Positions 10,630-21,549 of a DNA stretch of 64,000 nucleotides are shown piece after piece (the first letter of the stretch is position 1; every line of letters begins with the position of its first letter). The stretch comes from Stramonita haemastoma. Lineage: Eukaryota; Mollusca; Gastropoda; Neogastropoda; Muricidae. The stretch is taken from the NCBI GenBank assembly GCA_030674155.1, contig CM060316.1:80053157-80117156 (forward strand), written 5' to 3'. The notes beneath the pieces are model-generated. The model had not been told where the DNA came from and searched no databases. It saw nothing but the letters and a program-made list of their open reading frames with translations. The position numbers and the translations under genes are program-made.

Positions 10630-11172
10630 AGGATGGTGGCAGGATGTTTAAGGTGTTCGCCTGCCAATATGTAAACCGTGAGTTTCTGGGTTCGTACCCA
10701 GCCTCGCCCTTTCTTCCCAGTTTGACGGAAAAGTCGAAATGAATGTCAAAGTCATTCGGATGAGACAATAAACCGAGGCCCCGTGTGCGAACGCACGTAG
10801 AACATCGTGCGCACACGTTAAAATCCCGTTCCGCCTTTCGGAAGAGTAGGCCATCGTTGTACCGGTAGGAGTGGATGACAAAATTATAAAAACCAGCATG
10901 CACGCGGGTGTCGTAACTAGACACCATCCCTGAAGAAAAATCGGGGTGTTGGAGTCCCAGAGCGGCTCGGGGCTGTATATAGCAACGTTCTGGTGGCTCC
11001 TGCGACGGTACTGGAACCATTCGTATCAGTCATTGCCTTTCCAATGGATCATTCCAGTGGCGTGGAGAGGGGGGGTCTGCTGCATGGGTAACAGCTTGCC
11101 CTCCATACTTACTTACCCAGGCTTTGCGCTCTAAAGACTAGAGCGCAACTCCATAGTCTTCCGAGACTGATG
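10630..11172 (+). mobile_element. SINE family B, full copy
   Basis: Head with B box GGGTTCGTACCC near 10688, the core GATGAGACAATAAACCGAGG shared with family A, the GTTCCGCCTTTCGGAAGAGT block, then a family-specific 3' part (CGGCTCGGGGCTGTATATAG, GTTCTGGTGGCTCCTGCGA, TAGTCTTCCGAGACTGATGG) ending in TACTACTAC. Other copies: 34358-34795 and 61995-62392. Confidence 0.8.
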
Positions 11173-11198
11173 GGTGCCTACTACTACTACTACTATTG

Positions 11199-11262
<64 letters not shown>

Positions 11263-11273
11263 TGATGATGATG

Positions 11274-11333
<60 letters not shown>

Positions 11334-11601
11334 TTGTTGTTGTTGTTGTTGTTGTGTTATTATTATTATTATTATTATTATTATCATTATTAATAGATGG
11401 TGATGATAATAATAATATTATTGTTATCATTATTACCATCATCGTCATTATTATTAACAATAATGGTAACACCAGTATAGCAAAGATGAAAAGAATATAA
11501 GAAAAAATAATAATAAAAATTATTACTACTATTATTATTTTCATCATAACTATACTATATTTCTTTTATTATTATTACTGTTATCATTACTGTTATGTTA
11601 C

Positions 11602-11666
<65 letters not shown>

Positions 11667-11705
11667 TATTACTATTATCATTACATTATTATTGTCATTA
11701 TTATT
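11173..11705. repeat. Trinucleotide region with opposed TAA and TTA arrays
   Basis: (TAA)n at 11197-11331 including a short GATGATG stretch, then (GTT)n, (TTA)n at 11356-11392, mixed ATT/ATC, and (TTA)n at 11600-11690. The arrays are mutually complementary and could form a long hairpin. It sits between SINE B and the pogo-like element. Confidence 0.9.
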
Positions 11706-11710
11706 ATCAT

Positions 11711-12618
11711 TACCGTAAAATCCCTAGCATAAGCCCACCATCTAGCAAACGCCCACCCCCCACTTTGGGCCAAAAGTTGTGCACAGGGGTAACTACCTAG
11801 CAAACGCCCACCCTGCTTTTTTCAAAGAGACTATGCTCACTTTCACTAGGATTTGTGCAGACTGTTCTAAAAGTCATCTTTTTCCCCTTCTTTTCTTTGT
11901 CGCGTTTCTTTCCTTTTTTTTTCTTATTCTTTGTCCCATCTCCTCACTCCCACTCATCCCCAGAATTAAAATTACGTCATGCTTTTTCCACTGACGTCTT
12001 ATGTCTGTCAGTGACCAACCGGTACTTTGACGAGGCTTCCTGATGGCCCGAAGTTGGTTCTTGAATCTCTCTGTGCCATTTTTGCAAAATGCCGAAGCGA
12101 CAGTCTTACACTTTCAAATTGGAAGCCCTCCAGTATCTGGATAACGAAGCAGGTGGGAATGTTTCGGAGTGTGCCCGTGAATTTTCTGTGGATAGGAAGA
12201 GGATCAGGGAATGGAATGAAAACATAGATAGGCTTGAACAGTAGTAGGGAAAAGAAAAAAGAAAAACGGAAACTGTCTGAAGGACCAGCAGTTAGATCTG
12301 AACAGGTCGACCAAAGTGTGCTGCATTACCTGGAAGATGAAAGATCTGAAGGCAGGGTATTGCGAAACAAGGACCTACAACGGAAAGCGATGGAACTTGT
12401 TGGCCTTCCTTGCCTCAAAGTCCCTTATTTTCTATTTTCCTTCACTTCTACTCACACGACCTAATTTACATGTTTTTGGGGTTTGTATTCACTCAATTAC
12501 ACAGTTGACCACAAATTACTTTGTGCAAAGGGGTCTATCCCTAACAAACGCCCACCCCCCAATTTTGCCCTAAATCAGTGCACAGGGGGAGTGGGCGTAT
12601 GCTAGGGGTTTTACGGTA
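11711..12618 (+). mobile_element. Pogo-like DNA transposon, internally deleted, with TIRs
   Basis: The ends are inverted copies: TACCGTAAAATCCCTAGC at 11711 and, reverse-complemented, TACCGTAAAACCCCTAGC from 12618, with TA at both tips. Subterminal copies of TAGCAAACGCCCACCC lie inside each end. The interior has a pogo/CENP-B-type N-terminus starting at 12090 (MPKRQSYTFKLEALQYLD, then VSECAREFSVDRKRIREW), stops near 12241, then in another frame LHYLEDERSEGR and LQRKAMEL, the second helix-turn-helix. No DDE catalytic domain remains, so it cannot move on its own. Confidence 0.85.
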
Positions 12619-12734
12619 TTATTATTAATATCATGGAATTTATATAAAGTTTAAACTTGTTAAGCTACAGAACAAAGCGCTTACACGTACGCAATTGTAC
12701 ATAAATAAGATGAACAGATATCAAGCTTCCGCGC

Positions 12735-12862
12735 GCACGCGCGCACACACACGCGCACACCTGCGCGCACACACGCACGCGCACTGCGCGCACGGGCACG
12801 CACGCACGCACGCATGCACACGCGCACGCACGCACACACGCATACACATACACTCGCACACG

Positions 12863-12916
<54 letters not shown>
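12735..12916. repeat. CA/CG-rich array
   Basis: CGCGCA, CACGCACG and (CA)n units ending exactly at the head of SINE A copy 7. Alternating purine-pyrimidine, Z-DNA-prone. Confidence 0.9.
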
Positions 12917-12920
<4 letters not shown>

Positions 12921-13255
12921 CGTAGCCTAGTGGTCAGAACATTGCGCTGGCAATTTGACGACCCGGGTTCGAGTCTGGTCAGGTAGATTTTTCTCCTGGA
13001 GTTAACATCAGTGCTGACTCCACTCTCCCCAAAGTGCAGATGCGACTTTAAATCGAGGCCCTGTGTGCGAACGCACGCATAACATCTTGCGCACACGTTA
13101 AATCCTGTTCCGCTTTTCGTAAGATTAGGTATAGGCCATCGTGAACCGGTGGGAACAGATGACATTTAAAAAACTGCATACACACGGGGACTGGATGTAA
13201 AAAAGCACTTGAGTGCTTATTCCCTTATCCCCTATATACAAGAATGAATCAATCG
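12917..13255 (+). mobile_element. SINE family A, copy 7 (best tRNA-like head)
   Basis: Starts AGTCGTAGCCTAGTGGTCAG (A box), then GACCCGGGTTCGAGTCTG (B box), body and tail to ACAAGAATGAATC. The head is preceded by (CA)n and the tail followed by ACACAACACC repeats at 13277-13386. Confidence 0.88.
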
Positions 13256-13276
13256 ATAAAAAAAGAATAAATCAAA

Positions 13277-13333
13277 ACACACACAACACCACACAAACAC
13301 ACACAAACACACACAAACACCACACACACACAC

Positions 13334-13366
<33 letters not shown>

Positions 13367-13386
13367 CACACACACACACACACACA
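13277..13386. repeat. (CA)n with CACAACACC variants
   Basis: CA-rich array close to the SINE A copy 7 tail. Confidence 0.93.
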
Positions 13387-13614
13387 TCAAATACACGCGA
13401 ACGCGCGTACAGCATGCTATGGCAGGGTGATGGAGACAGAGATGACTGTTGGGTAGTTTGGATAGATTATGAGTGGAGTAGATCTTCGGTAGGAAGTAAG
13501 TGTGGTTTGGGGCTGGATTTGAAAGCATCACCTGTAGGGGTTTTGGCGAGGGGATAGCGGGGGGTCAGTGCAGGTCAATGGACCACAACATAGAGAAAGA
13601 GCGATAGCCAACAC

Positions 13615-13945
13615 TAAATGCGAAACCGGCTTCAACGTGTGCGCAAGATGTTCTGGGTGCGTTCACACACGGACCTCGGTGCATTGTCTCATCCAAAGGA
13701 CTTTCGGCGGGTAGTGGAACTCGCGCTTATAGTAGTTTCAGAGGAAAATTCCTCTTGAACGAGATTGTAACCCGGGTCAGCAGATCACGAGCGCATCACT
13801 CTGACCACCAGGCAAGGCACTAGGTTAAAAAGCCAAATAAATCATGGAGATAACACTCCTGATGAGTTCGTCCCACACACGGGAACTGAATATAAAAACG
13901 CACATGAGTGCTTGTTCCATTATCCTCGAAATAAAAGATAAAAAC
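13615..13945 (-). mobile_element. SINE family A, two degraded fragments
   Basis: 13615-13815 carries core and head on the reverse strand (TGTGCGCAAGATGTTCTG, TTGTCTCATCC, a degenerate head ending CTCTGACCACCAGG). 13874-13941 is a short forward-strand tail (ACACGGGAACTGAATATAAA to CTCGAAATAAAAGA). Confidence 0.6.
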
Positions 13946-14104
13946 TTCCAATGAAAGCATTGCGAACTCATGGAAGGAAGTTTGCTGAGTCAGTGAATGC
14001 CACGCATACAATAATTATACCAGATAAAAAAATATGTATATTGCAGTCTTATTTCCGTATGTTTTGCGATCTTGTTCTCTGTTGTTCTCGTAAAGGTGTG
14101 CATA

Positions 14105-14106
14105 TA

Positions 14107-14157
<51 letters not shown>

Positions 14158-14160
14158 ATG

Positions 14161-14191
<31 letters not shown>

Positions 14192-14268
14192 TTATGTCTG
14201 TCTGTCTGTCTGTCTGTCAGTCTGTCTGTAATTATGTATGTATGTATGTATGTATGTATGTATGTATG

Positions 14269-14299
<31 letters not shown>

Positions 14300-14459
14300 T
14301 CATGTAATATGTATGAATGTATGTATGTATGTATGTATGTATGTATTATGTAAATATGTAAATATGTATGTATGTAATGCAAATATGTATGTATGTAATT
14401 ATGTTTGGATGGATGGATGGATGGATGGATGGATGGATGGATGGATGGATGGATGTTGT

Positions 14460-14536
<77 letters not shown>
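14105..14536. repeat. Compound array (TGTC)n-(TGTA)n-(GGAT)n-(TG)n
   Basis: Ordered blocks: CTGT to 14155, ATGT to 14190, CTGT again, ATGT to 14298 and beyond, GGAT at 14407-14453, TG at 14458-14536. Adjacent blocks differ by single-base changes of one unit, showing stepwise microsatellite turnover. Confidence 0.95.
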
Positions 14537-14538
<2 letters not shown>

Positions 14539-17533
14539 GTCAAGTCAAAATGATCTTTATTTAGGGTAAAAGGTTAAGTTTACACACATTTTTTTCATCC
14601 TGCCCTCACAAAAAAATCATGAAAATTGACTTTTGAAACATTCAAAGACAAATATTATCCTTTGTTGAAAAACTAAAATAAATGAAGATTTTCTTCCAAC
14701 AAATCTCTCAAGATAAAAAACACAACAAACCCAAGACAGTAAAACAAAAGCTCACGTCATACATACAAATGATAAAAATACAAAATAACATGGGCATGAA
14801 TAACAACAAACAACCAAATGTGAGACAGTATCGAACATAATCGTGGACTTACAGTTTGTCCATCAGATGTTTCTTCAAATGTTTTTAAACATTTGTTTTG
14901 AAGGAACTGATTTTAGAAAGGGAGGTAGGTTATTCCACAATGTTCTTCCTGAATATGCAAGGCTTGATTTATAGAGACTATTATGGTGCCTGGGCAGAAA
15001 CAGTCTATGGGTAGGCCTATTTTTATTGACAGCAAATTTTTCCACAATTTTCTTTGGGGCTTTTCCGTTTAATATATTGAACATACATAGATACTTGTTG
15101 AACTGCAGTCTGTCTTTGAGTGGAAGAATATCTAGTTCTTTGTGGTTGGTGGTGGTCATTGTATTAGGATTCAATCGGATTAGTTTAAAAGCTCTTTTAT
15201 GTAGGCGGTTTATATGCTTTAGGTTTGTTTCACTTGCACTGTCCCATAAAGTAGAAACATAATTTATAAGAGATAGAATATGTGCGTGAAAGAATAGTTT
15301 TCGTGACTGTACATTTAGTTGTTGTTTTTTTTCTAAGTTGATATAATCTTACTGAGATTCATTTTCCTAATGCGGCTATGTGATCTAACCAAGACCAAGA
15401 TAAATCGTTGTTGATTACTGCGCCTAGTACTTTGTGAGAGACTACTTCTTCAATTTGTTGTCCATGGATATTGGCGCGAATGGAGAACGCAATTTCTGTC
15501 TTTTTTGCCGAGTGGTTATAAACAAACATTTTGTTTTATTAGAATTAAGAGACACATGATTGAGTTCTGTCCATTTGTTAAGTTTATTGATATCTGCCTA
15601 CATACCATTCACAAGCTGGTTTGGATCATCATTGTTACATTAAATTGATGTATCATCAGCAAACATTTGACATGAACAATGGATATGCAGATGTAGATCA
15701 TTAATATAAATGGAGAAAAGAAGAGGTCCTAGTATTGATCCCTGTGGTATTCCATATTTCACGGGTAATAAGGTTGATCTCCTATGCCTAATTTCAACAA
15801 ACTGATGACGATTACTGAAAAACTAGTCTAAAAATGATAATGCTTAGTTGGAAATTTTATAGCATTTTAATTTTTTGATGAGGAGAGAGTGGCTAATAAC
15901 GTCAAAGAATTTAGCAAAGTCTAGAAAAAGGACTCATTGGACTCACTGATTTCATTATTATTGATATTCAAAAGACAATGCTCAATGCTCAAGTATTAAG
16001 GCTGTAATGCAAGAATGGTTTTCACGAGAATCTGACTGGTTTTCATTAATGAGATGATATAATGAGAATGTAAGTGAAATTGTGTATGTTTTTCTTATGA
16101 TTTAGATAGGAACTGACAGTATGGATATTGATCTGTTGCTCAATGGATTGGTTGGATCTCTTGATTTGTGTAAGCGTATTACTTTTGCTTGTTTAAACTT
16201 CATTGGGAAGTAATTCTTGTCAATACACAAGTTAAATCTGTACGTTAGGGTGTCAGTTATTGCGTATGCACTGATTTTTAATATTTGACTATTGGTTTTG
16301 TCAAGGTCTTTTGATCTTGAAAGTTTGAATTTGAGTATACTATTAAGCAGTTCTGTTACTGTTAGTGGGGCATAATAAAATCAGATGATATGTTCTTTGA
16401 TGAACAGTGTTGTTTTAATTCTATCAGCTCGTTTGTTTTTGGTTTATCAGTAGATATTATAGAGTCAGCAATGTTTGCAAAGTGAGAATTCAGGTTTTCT
16501 GCTGATATTTCTTTTATGACTTTTTGGGAGTTATATCTCGATTTATTAGTCAAGGTGTTAATGGCTTTCCAAATCGCTTTTGGATTTTGGGCTGAAGACA
16601 GCAAATCTTGAAAGTATTTTGTTTGGGCTTTGCGCTTCATTGAGATGACTTTGTTTCTTTGCTTTTTATATTCATCTTTTGGCTTCGATTTTAATAAATA
16701 GTCTCTTAGATTCATTTTGTTTTTAAGTTCTTTTGTTAACCATGGTGGTTTCAAGAAATATTTTATTCTTTTCTTTTTATTTATTTATCTATTTTTATTT
16801 ATTTATTTATTTATTTGTTTATTTATTCATTTATTCTTTTATATCGAGGATAACAGAATAAGCAATCATGTGCTTTTTTTCGTCCGGTCCCCGTGTGTAT
16901 GCAGTTTTTTTGTAAATATTGTCATCTGTTCCCACCGGCACACGATGGCCTTCTCTTATGAAAAGCGGAACAAGATTTAACGTGTGCGCAAGATGTTCTG
17001 CGTGCGTTCGCACACGGGGCCTTGGTTTAAAGTCTCATCCGAAGGACTTTTGGGGAGAGTGGAGTCAGCATTGATGTTAACTCCAGGAGAAAAATCTCCT
17101 CGACTGGACTCGAACCCCGGTCGTCAAATTGCCAGTGCAATGTTCTGACCACTAGGCTATCTGTAATGGAGCGTGCTTATCATAAGAAGCTATAAATGTC
17201 TCTATCCAATAGTTAACGGCATCATCTGGATTTGTAATCCGATAAACATAGTCTAAGTTTGAACTAAGAATATCATTAATGAAGGCATCTTTATCAAAAT
17301 GTCTAAAGGAGCGGTAGGATATCTCCTTGTGTCCTGATTTGGGTATCGTTATTCCTTTTTTTCCACCATGTAAAACAAATGGAAGAGTGATCACTACAAC
17401 CTGTCTGCACAGAGCATGTTTCTGCTATGTTGATCTTTGAAGTAGTGTAAATGTGATCAATGAGGGTGCTAGTGGTTTTAGTAATGTGAGTTCGACAATC
17501 AATTATTAGCTCTAAACCATGCATGGCATAATT
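14537..17533 (-). mobile_element. Jockey/CR1-type LINE, 5'-truncated and broken
   Basis: Read on the reverse strand: endonuclease C-terminus (LIDCRTHITKTTSTLIDHIY, GCSDHSSICFTW) at 17303-17524; KPPWLTKELKNKMNLRDYLL and AIWKAINTLTNKSRYNS at 16362-16754; the RT palm with GIPQGSILGPLLFS and MFADDTSI around 15640-15760; C-terminus MFNILNGKAPKKIVEKF, SLAYSGRTLWNNLPPFL at 14875-15174; 3' tail near 14537 (TCAAGTCAAAATGATCTTTA on the + strand). Many stops and frame breaks. A SINE A copy sits at about 16833-17161, and the 5' end stops where the inverted repeats of the DIRS element begin. Confidence 0.88.
16770..17163 (-). mobile_element. SINE family A, copy 9, inside the LINE
   Basis: Full-length reverse copy with a long (TTTA)n tail at 16772-16832, core GGGGAGAGTGGAGTCAGC and head CAATGTTCTGACCACTAGGC. 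It separates the LINE segment ending KHAPLQ (17152 side) from KPPWLTKELK (16754 side). Confidence 0.88.
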
Positions 17534-17985
17534 AAATACAACAAAGCGAGACTTACCTGGGTAAGGTGAAGCTGGTTGTAAATTCTTGCGAACTTATTGT
17601 GGACCGGAACGGAGTGCACATGAGAACGGCGCGCAGCCCCTTCGGTCAGTTTTTAGAGCCTGGAGAGAACACTGTGTCATACTATAACAAGAACAATAAA
17701 TATTTTATAAACATTGTTATCGTTATTATCATTTTGAATGGGTGGGGTATCTTACTGATGCACGGTGTGCAGAACACTGTTGTCAATTCTAGATGAAAAT
17801 TCCACAAAGTGGTCTTTGTTTCAATTGCATGGTATGCATTTCATTTTACTTGCATGGTATGCATGCAGACCATTTCAGGGGTGGGCATGTGCACTCCCTT
17901 CCGGTCTACAATAAATTTGCAAGAATTTACAACCAGCTTCGCCTTACCAGGTAAGTCTCGCTTTGTTGTATTTAATTCTTGCTCA
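17530..17985. repeat. Inverted repeat at the DIRS element end
   Basis: 17535-17625 (ACAACAAAGCGAGACTTACC, GAAGCTGGTTGTAAATTCTT, TATTGTGGACCGGAA) is repeated in inverted orientation at about 17885-17975, with few mismatches and about 260 bases between. DIRS elements carry inverted terminal repeats and an internal complementary region, so this is probably one end of the DIRS unit at 18084-21549. Confidence 0.75.
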
Positions 17986-18083
17986 TTTCCTGCATTCCTC
18001 CACAATATGCACATGAGATTTTAGAGCCACAGTGTTCTCAAGACCAACACATCCACCACAAGTAAACAAGAAACTGTCCTACC

Positions 18084-18878
18084 TTATTTATGTTGTAGGA
18101 ATTGCTCCATGATGGATTGGCCCATGGTCAGTATCGGCCCCGCCTTCTTATTATAAAACTTTGCAAAAGTGGAAAGATTTGTCCATCCAGCTGCTTTCAT
18201 GATGATATTTATCAGAGCCTCTGTAAGTTTAGCAGCGGAAGTACTGGCTGACCTTGTACTGTGTGCCGTGAAGCATGTAATGTCTATGCCTGCCCTCTCC
18301 ATCATCCACTTCATCCAGCCAGTGATGGTATCGCTAGTGGCCCCTCTGTGCGGTGCTTGGAGAGTGATAAACACATGTCGGGTAGCATTCTGAGCCCTCA
18401 GTTCTTTGCCCCATCTCAGGTATTCTTTCAAAGTGTGAACTACACACAGAGCCTCTTTTTCCACAAAAGCCATGAGTTCAATCGGTGATTGATGGGCTCC
18501 TCTTCTTGATTGTTTTAATAATCTATTTACATAAAAAATACACATTTCCCTTGAAAGTAGCATATTGTTGATGTCCAGAGCAGCAATAGTTTGACACCTC
18601 TGACCCGACAGAAGGGCAATTAACATCACAAGTTTCATTGTCAGTTCCTTGAATGTCAGCTTTTCCACCGGAACCCACGTTTCTAACATTTTCAGCACAA
18701 TGTTTACATCCCAAGTGTGATGATACTTTGGTAGTGGTGGTTTTCTTTCAAACACACCCTTCATAAATCTTTTTACAAGTTCGTGTTGACCAAACATTGC
18801 CCCTTCATAGTTGCAGAGAAAACAACTTAGCGCAGAACGAGCAGTGCCCACAGCACTATAGGAATATCCCTCTTCCAA
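18084..18878 (-). CDS. DIRS element tyrosine recombinase
   Basis: 264-codon uninterrupted ORF with the full set of tyrosine-recombinase residues: R94 in LLSGQRCQTI, H206 and R209 in AHSTRSAS, W232 in AAGWTN, nucleophile Y242 in FAKFYNK. In DIRS retroelements this enzyme integrates a circular DNA copy without making target-site duplications. The alpha-helical N-terminal SAM-like part is present (GYSYSAVGTARSALSCFL). The start at 18878 is the first Met, but the frame probably continues from the upstream segment at 18918 through a break. It follows the RT and RNase H segments in the expected DIRS order. The catalytic set looks intact, but the rest of the element is broken. Confidence 0.88.
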   Translation of the reverse strand: MEEGYSYSAVGTARSALSCFLCNYEGAMFGQHELVKRFMKGVFERKPPLPKYHHTWDVNIVLKMLETWVPVEKLTFKELTMKLVMLIALLSGQRCQTIAALDINNMLLSREMCIFYVNRLLKQSRRGAHQSPIELMAFVEKEALCVVHTLKEYLRWGKELRAQNATRHVFITLQAPHRGATSDTITGWMKWMMERAGIDITCFTAHSTRSASTSAAKLTEALINIIMKAAGWTNLSTFAKFYNKKAGPILTMGQSIMEQFLQHK

Positions 18879-18917
18879 CAGAGATGCCAGAAAATTTACA
18901 GCTGTGGCTGGAGGCGG

Positions 18918-19784
18918 TTAAACTGAATCCACTTGTTGCTCACATGCGTACCTCTCCCACTTTTGTATGTACACATCATACATCTGTTTTGTTGCCGGTG
19001 GCCATGAGGACATGAGAATACTGTTAGTCTCCTCAGAAAAGCCTTGTGTTCTGAATCTATCCCTGACACTGCAGACTAGCAGCATCAGGCTTTTCCTCAG
19101 TGGGTGTTTTGTCTCCTTTTGACTTGGTTGTGTCAGAAGAGTGTTTCTGGCTGACAAGAGGACAGGCCTGGCTGTGAGAATTTTCATCAGTGCTGGCCAA
19201 AAGGGCTGACTTTTCCAGGTTGGCGCTACTATAACCCCTCTTGCTTTGTCTTTCTTTATCTTTGCCAGGACCCTGGATAGAATGCTGAAAGGTGGAAAAC
19301 AATAAACAGTCTCATTTCCCCAATACATGCTAAAAGCACATGCTAAAGCCCATAGCACATGCACTGCTAAAGGCAAGAAAGACACGTATCTGGAAAACTG
19401 AAAATTTAATCTAGAGGCAAACAAGTCAATGACAGGTTTTATATCAAGAATATTCATTCAGCATTGAATCAAGTTTCCATTCTGTGTCAATGTGGATCTG
19501 TCTAGACAGGCTGTCAGCTTCAACATTCTCAACACCAGGAATGTGAGCAGCATTTAGGCATATGTTTCTGGTTTACACCAATGCCAGATTTGCTGATACA
19601 CATCATTCAGATATTTATAACTGTTTGAACCCATGTTGTTAATACAACAAACAGTGCTTGTGCTATCAGTCATAAATCTTATGTGAACATTATGATGGTC
19701 ATGCAACAAAGACTTGAGACCAAAAAAGACAGCTAATAGCTCCAAAGCATTTATGTGTCCTTCTTTGTCTTTCTCACTCCCCAT
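18918..19784 (-). pseudogene. DIRS element RNase H region and YR linker
   Basis: 19554-19784 holds INALELLAVFFGLKSLL and IRFMTDSTSTVCCINNMGS, the E and D strands of a DIRS-type RNase H. 18918-19457 holds VIDLFASRLNFQFSRYVSF, YCFPPFSILSRVLAKIKKD and PTWKSQPFWPALM, the conserved segment joining RNase H to the recombinase, then a helical lead-in to the YR. The two pieces are separated by stops and a frame change at about 19460-19550. Confidence 0.8.
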
Positions 19785-19806
19785 GCTTTGTGTTTGTGAT
19801 TTGGTA

Positions 19807-20990
19807 TCAACAACCCAAGCACCCCATCCTGTATGTGAACTGTCTCTTCATAGTAATGGTGGGGTCTGATCTCTGAATGGGAGCCTTTTGCTTGTCTATG
19901 TTATTAATCCACCATTCTAGCTCAGTCTTGCCTTCAGCTGATAACACACCAGGCTTATCCCAGTTCCTCTTGCTTAGTTTAAGTGTGGAACACTTATCAT
20001 GTTCAAGTGCTCTGTAGTACAAAGGGCCCATTGGCACAGCAAGAAAACAAGAAACCATTAGTCCAATGCAAGATGCCAGAGATATTATAGTTGTACATTT
20101 CTGACTGAATAATTGTATGCATGCACACAGCAGAACGGAAAGTTCATATGTCAGTGTGACTGTCATGTCTGTTGAGTTTATTTTGAAACCCAAGTAGGTA
20201 ATTTCTTCCACAGGCAAGAACTGTGATTTCTTTTCATGTACATAGAAACCTAGAGAGTCTAATAATTGTATCCTGTCTACCACACACTGTACAACTTCTG
20301 TTTCAGTCTCTCCCACAATCAAACTATCATCAATGAATGAATTGATCAGGTGACCCATATCATGTAAGCATGCTAGGACAGGTTTCATGAGTTTTGTGAA
20401 TTTTCTGGGAATCGGACTGAGTCCAATATCAGCTGCTTGAAAACAGTACAGTTTTTCTCTCCATCTGAATTTCAGATATTTCTGAAAAGTCTCTTCTACT
20501 GCTATGACGTAATATGCATCTCTAAAATCAATTGATGTGAAAAAACAATTTTGTGTAACTAGATCCAAAGCTGTATATATTATTTCCATCTTAAATTTCT
20601 TATATTCCACATTTTTGTTCAGAGCTTTCAGATTTTGAATCATTCTAAATGATCCGTCTTTTTCTCCCTAACAAAGATAACTCTTTAATCACACCTTTTT
20701 TCAACAAGTTTCTTATTTCAGAGTCAACAGCATCATTTTCACATCTGCTAAACAAGGTTTGGGAAACTTTGCTTTATGTTTACTGGGCAATCATCAAAAG
20801 TGATTTTGATTCCTTCAACTATTTCAAGTACATCAGGGTCAGAAGTTAATTCATTCCAGTGCAACAACTTTCCCTTTATGCGTCCTGCTTTAAAGTTACC
20901 ATGCTTCATTTCAAGATAAGCACACAAAGAATGCAAGCAAGGTTCAAACTCACTAACCTTATTTCCAGAAGGGAGGGGCGGTTCTGTCAA
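19807..20990 (-). pseudogene. DIRS element reverse transcriptase
   Basis: 20748-20990 contains NFKAGRIKGKLLHWNELTSD and VLEIVEGIKITF, the N-terminal lead of DIRS RTs. 19807-20643 contains FTSIDFRDAYYVIAV, KYLKFRWREKLYCF, GLSPIPRKFTKLMKPVLACL and the catalytic SFIDDSLIVG, then ITYLGFKINS. The catalytic D-D pair is present. A break at 20645-20745 separates the two parts. Confidence 0.85.
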
Positions 20991-21549
20991 AGATCGAGTT
21001 ACTGCCGTGGCTGCTTTTCTTACCCTTCCTCCAAAACACTTTGTTTGCTTGACCGAGGGAACTCCCCGCCCCCTGCCCCTGCCTCCACGGCTTCCGGCCT
21101 AAAAAAGAGCTACTGTTGTTATGCTGCCACGTGCTCCTCTTTTGCTGACCACGCATGTTCTGACCAAGTTTCTGGGACTCTTGCACTTCTTTTAAATATT
21201 TGTGAAAATCAGAGCCATACAGTAGTTCTGGGGTCATGGCAACCTGCCGTGCACATATGCCAGAGAGTTCACCGGGTAGGCAGGGTCGGAGAGACAGGTC
21301 ATGGTTGGCGTGACCTGTGAGGGCCAGGATGTCTGAAAGTTGGGCTATGCATCTGGTCAGTTCACTGCGTACTTTTGTGGCATCCTGCCCTGAGATGGTA
21401 TCTCTTACCTTCAAAAGTTGGTCAATGCAGAGCGTTGTGGCTATGGCAGCTTTTGACAGCGTCTTTTGTGTGCTTGCCATCCGAATATCTGTTTGGGCTT
21501 GAGGACAGAAAAAACTTCCTGGTTTGTTGGGGAATGCCCAGGAATGCAC
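20959..21549 (-). CDS. DIRS element Gag-like protein
   Basis: 196-codon ORF upstream (on the - strand) of the RT, overlapping the RT lead frame by about 30 bases. Helical middle (LSKAAIATTLCIDQLLKVRD, LTRCIAQLSDILALTGHAN) and a basic glycine/serine-rich C-terminus (MRGQQKRSTW, RKPWRQGQGAG). No enzyme motif. Position, size and composition match the Gag-like first ORF of DIRS elements; the N-terminus may extend past 21549 through a frame break. Confidence 0.65.
   Translation of the reverse strand: MHSWAFPNKPGSFFCPQAQTDIRMASTQKTLSKAAIATTLCIDQLLKVRDTISGQDATKVRSELTRCIAQLSDILALTGHANHDLSLRPCLPGELSGICARQVAMTPELLYGSDFHKYLKEVQESQKLGQNMRGQQKRSTWQHNNSSSFLGRKPWRQGQGAGSSLGQANKVFWRKGKKSSHGSNSIFDRTAPPFWK

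Noticed and set aside
14105..14536. CRISPR-like array, because of the regular repeats
   Set aside because: No unique spacers; these are tetranucleotide and dinucleotide blocks in a eukaryotic genome.
18084..21549. A site-specific integrase of phage or bacterial origin
   Set aside because: The recombinase is followed upstream by RNase H, RT and Gag-like parts in DIRS order; it is a eukaryotic retroelement.
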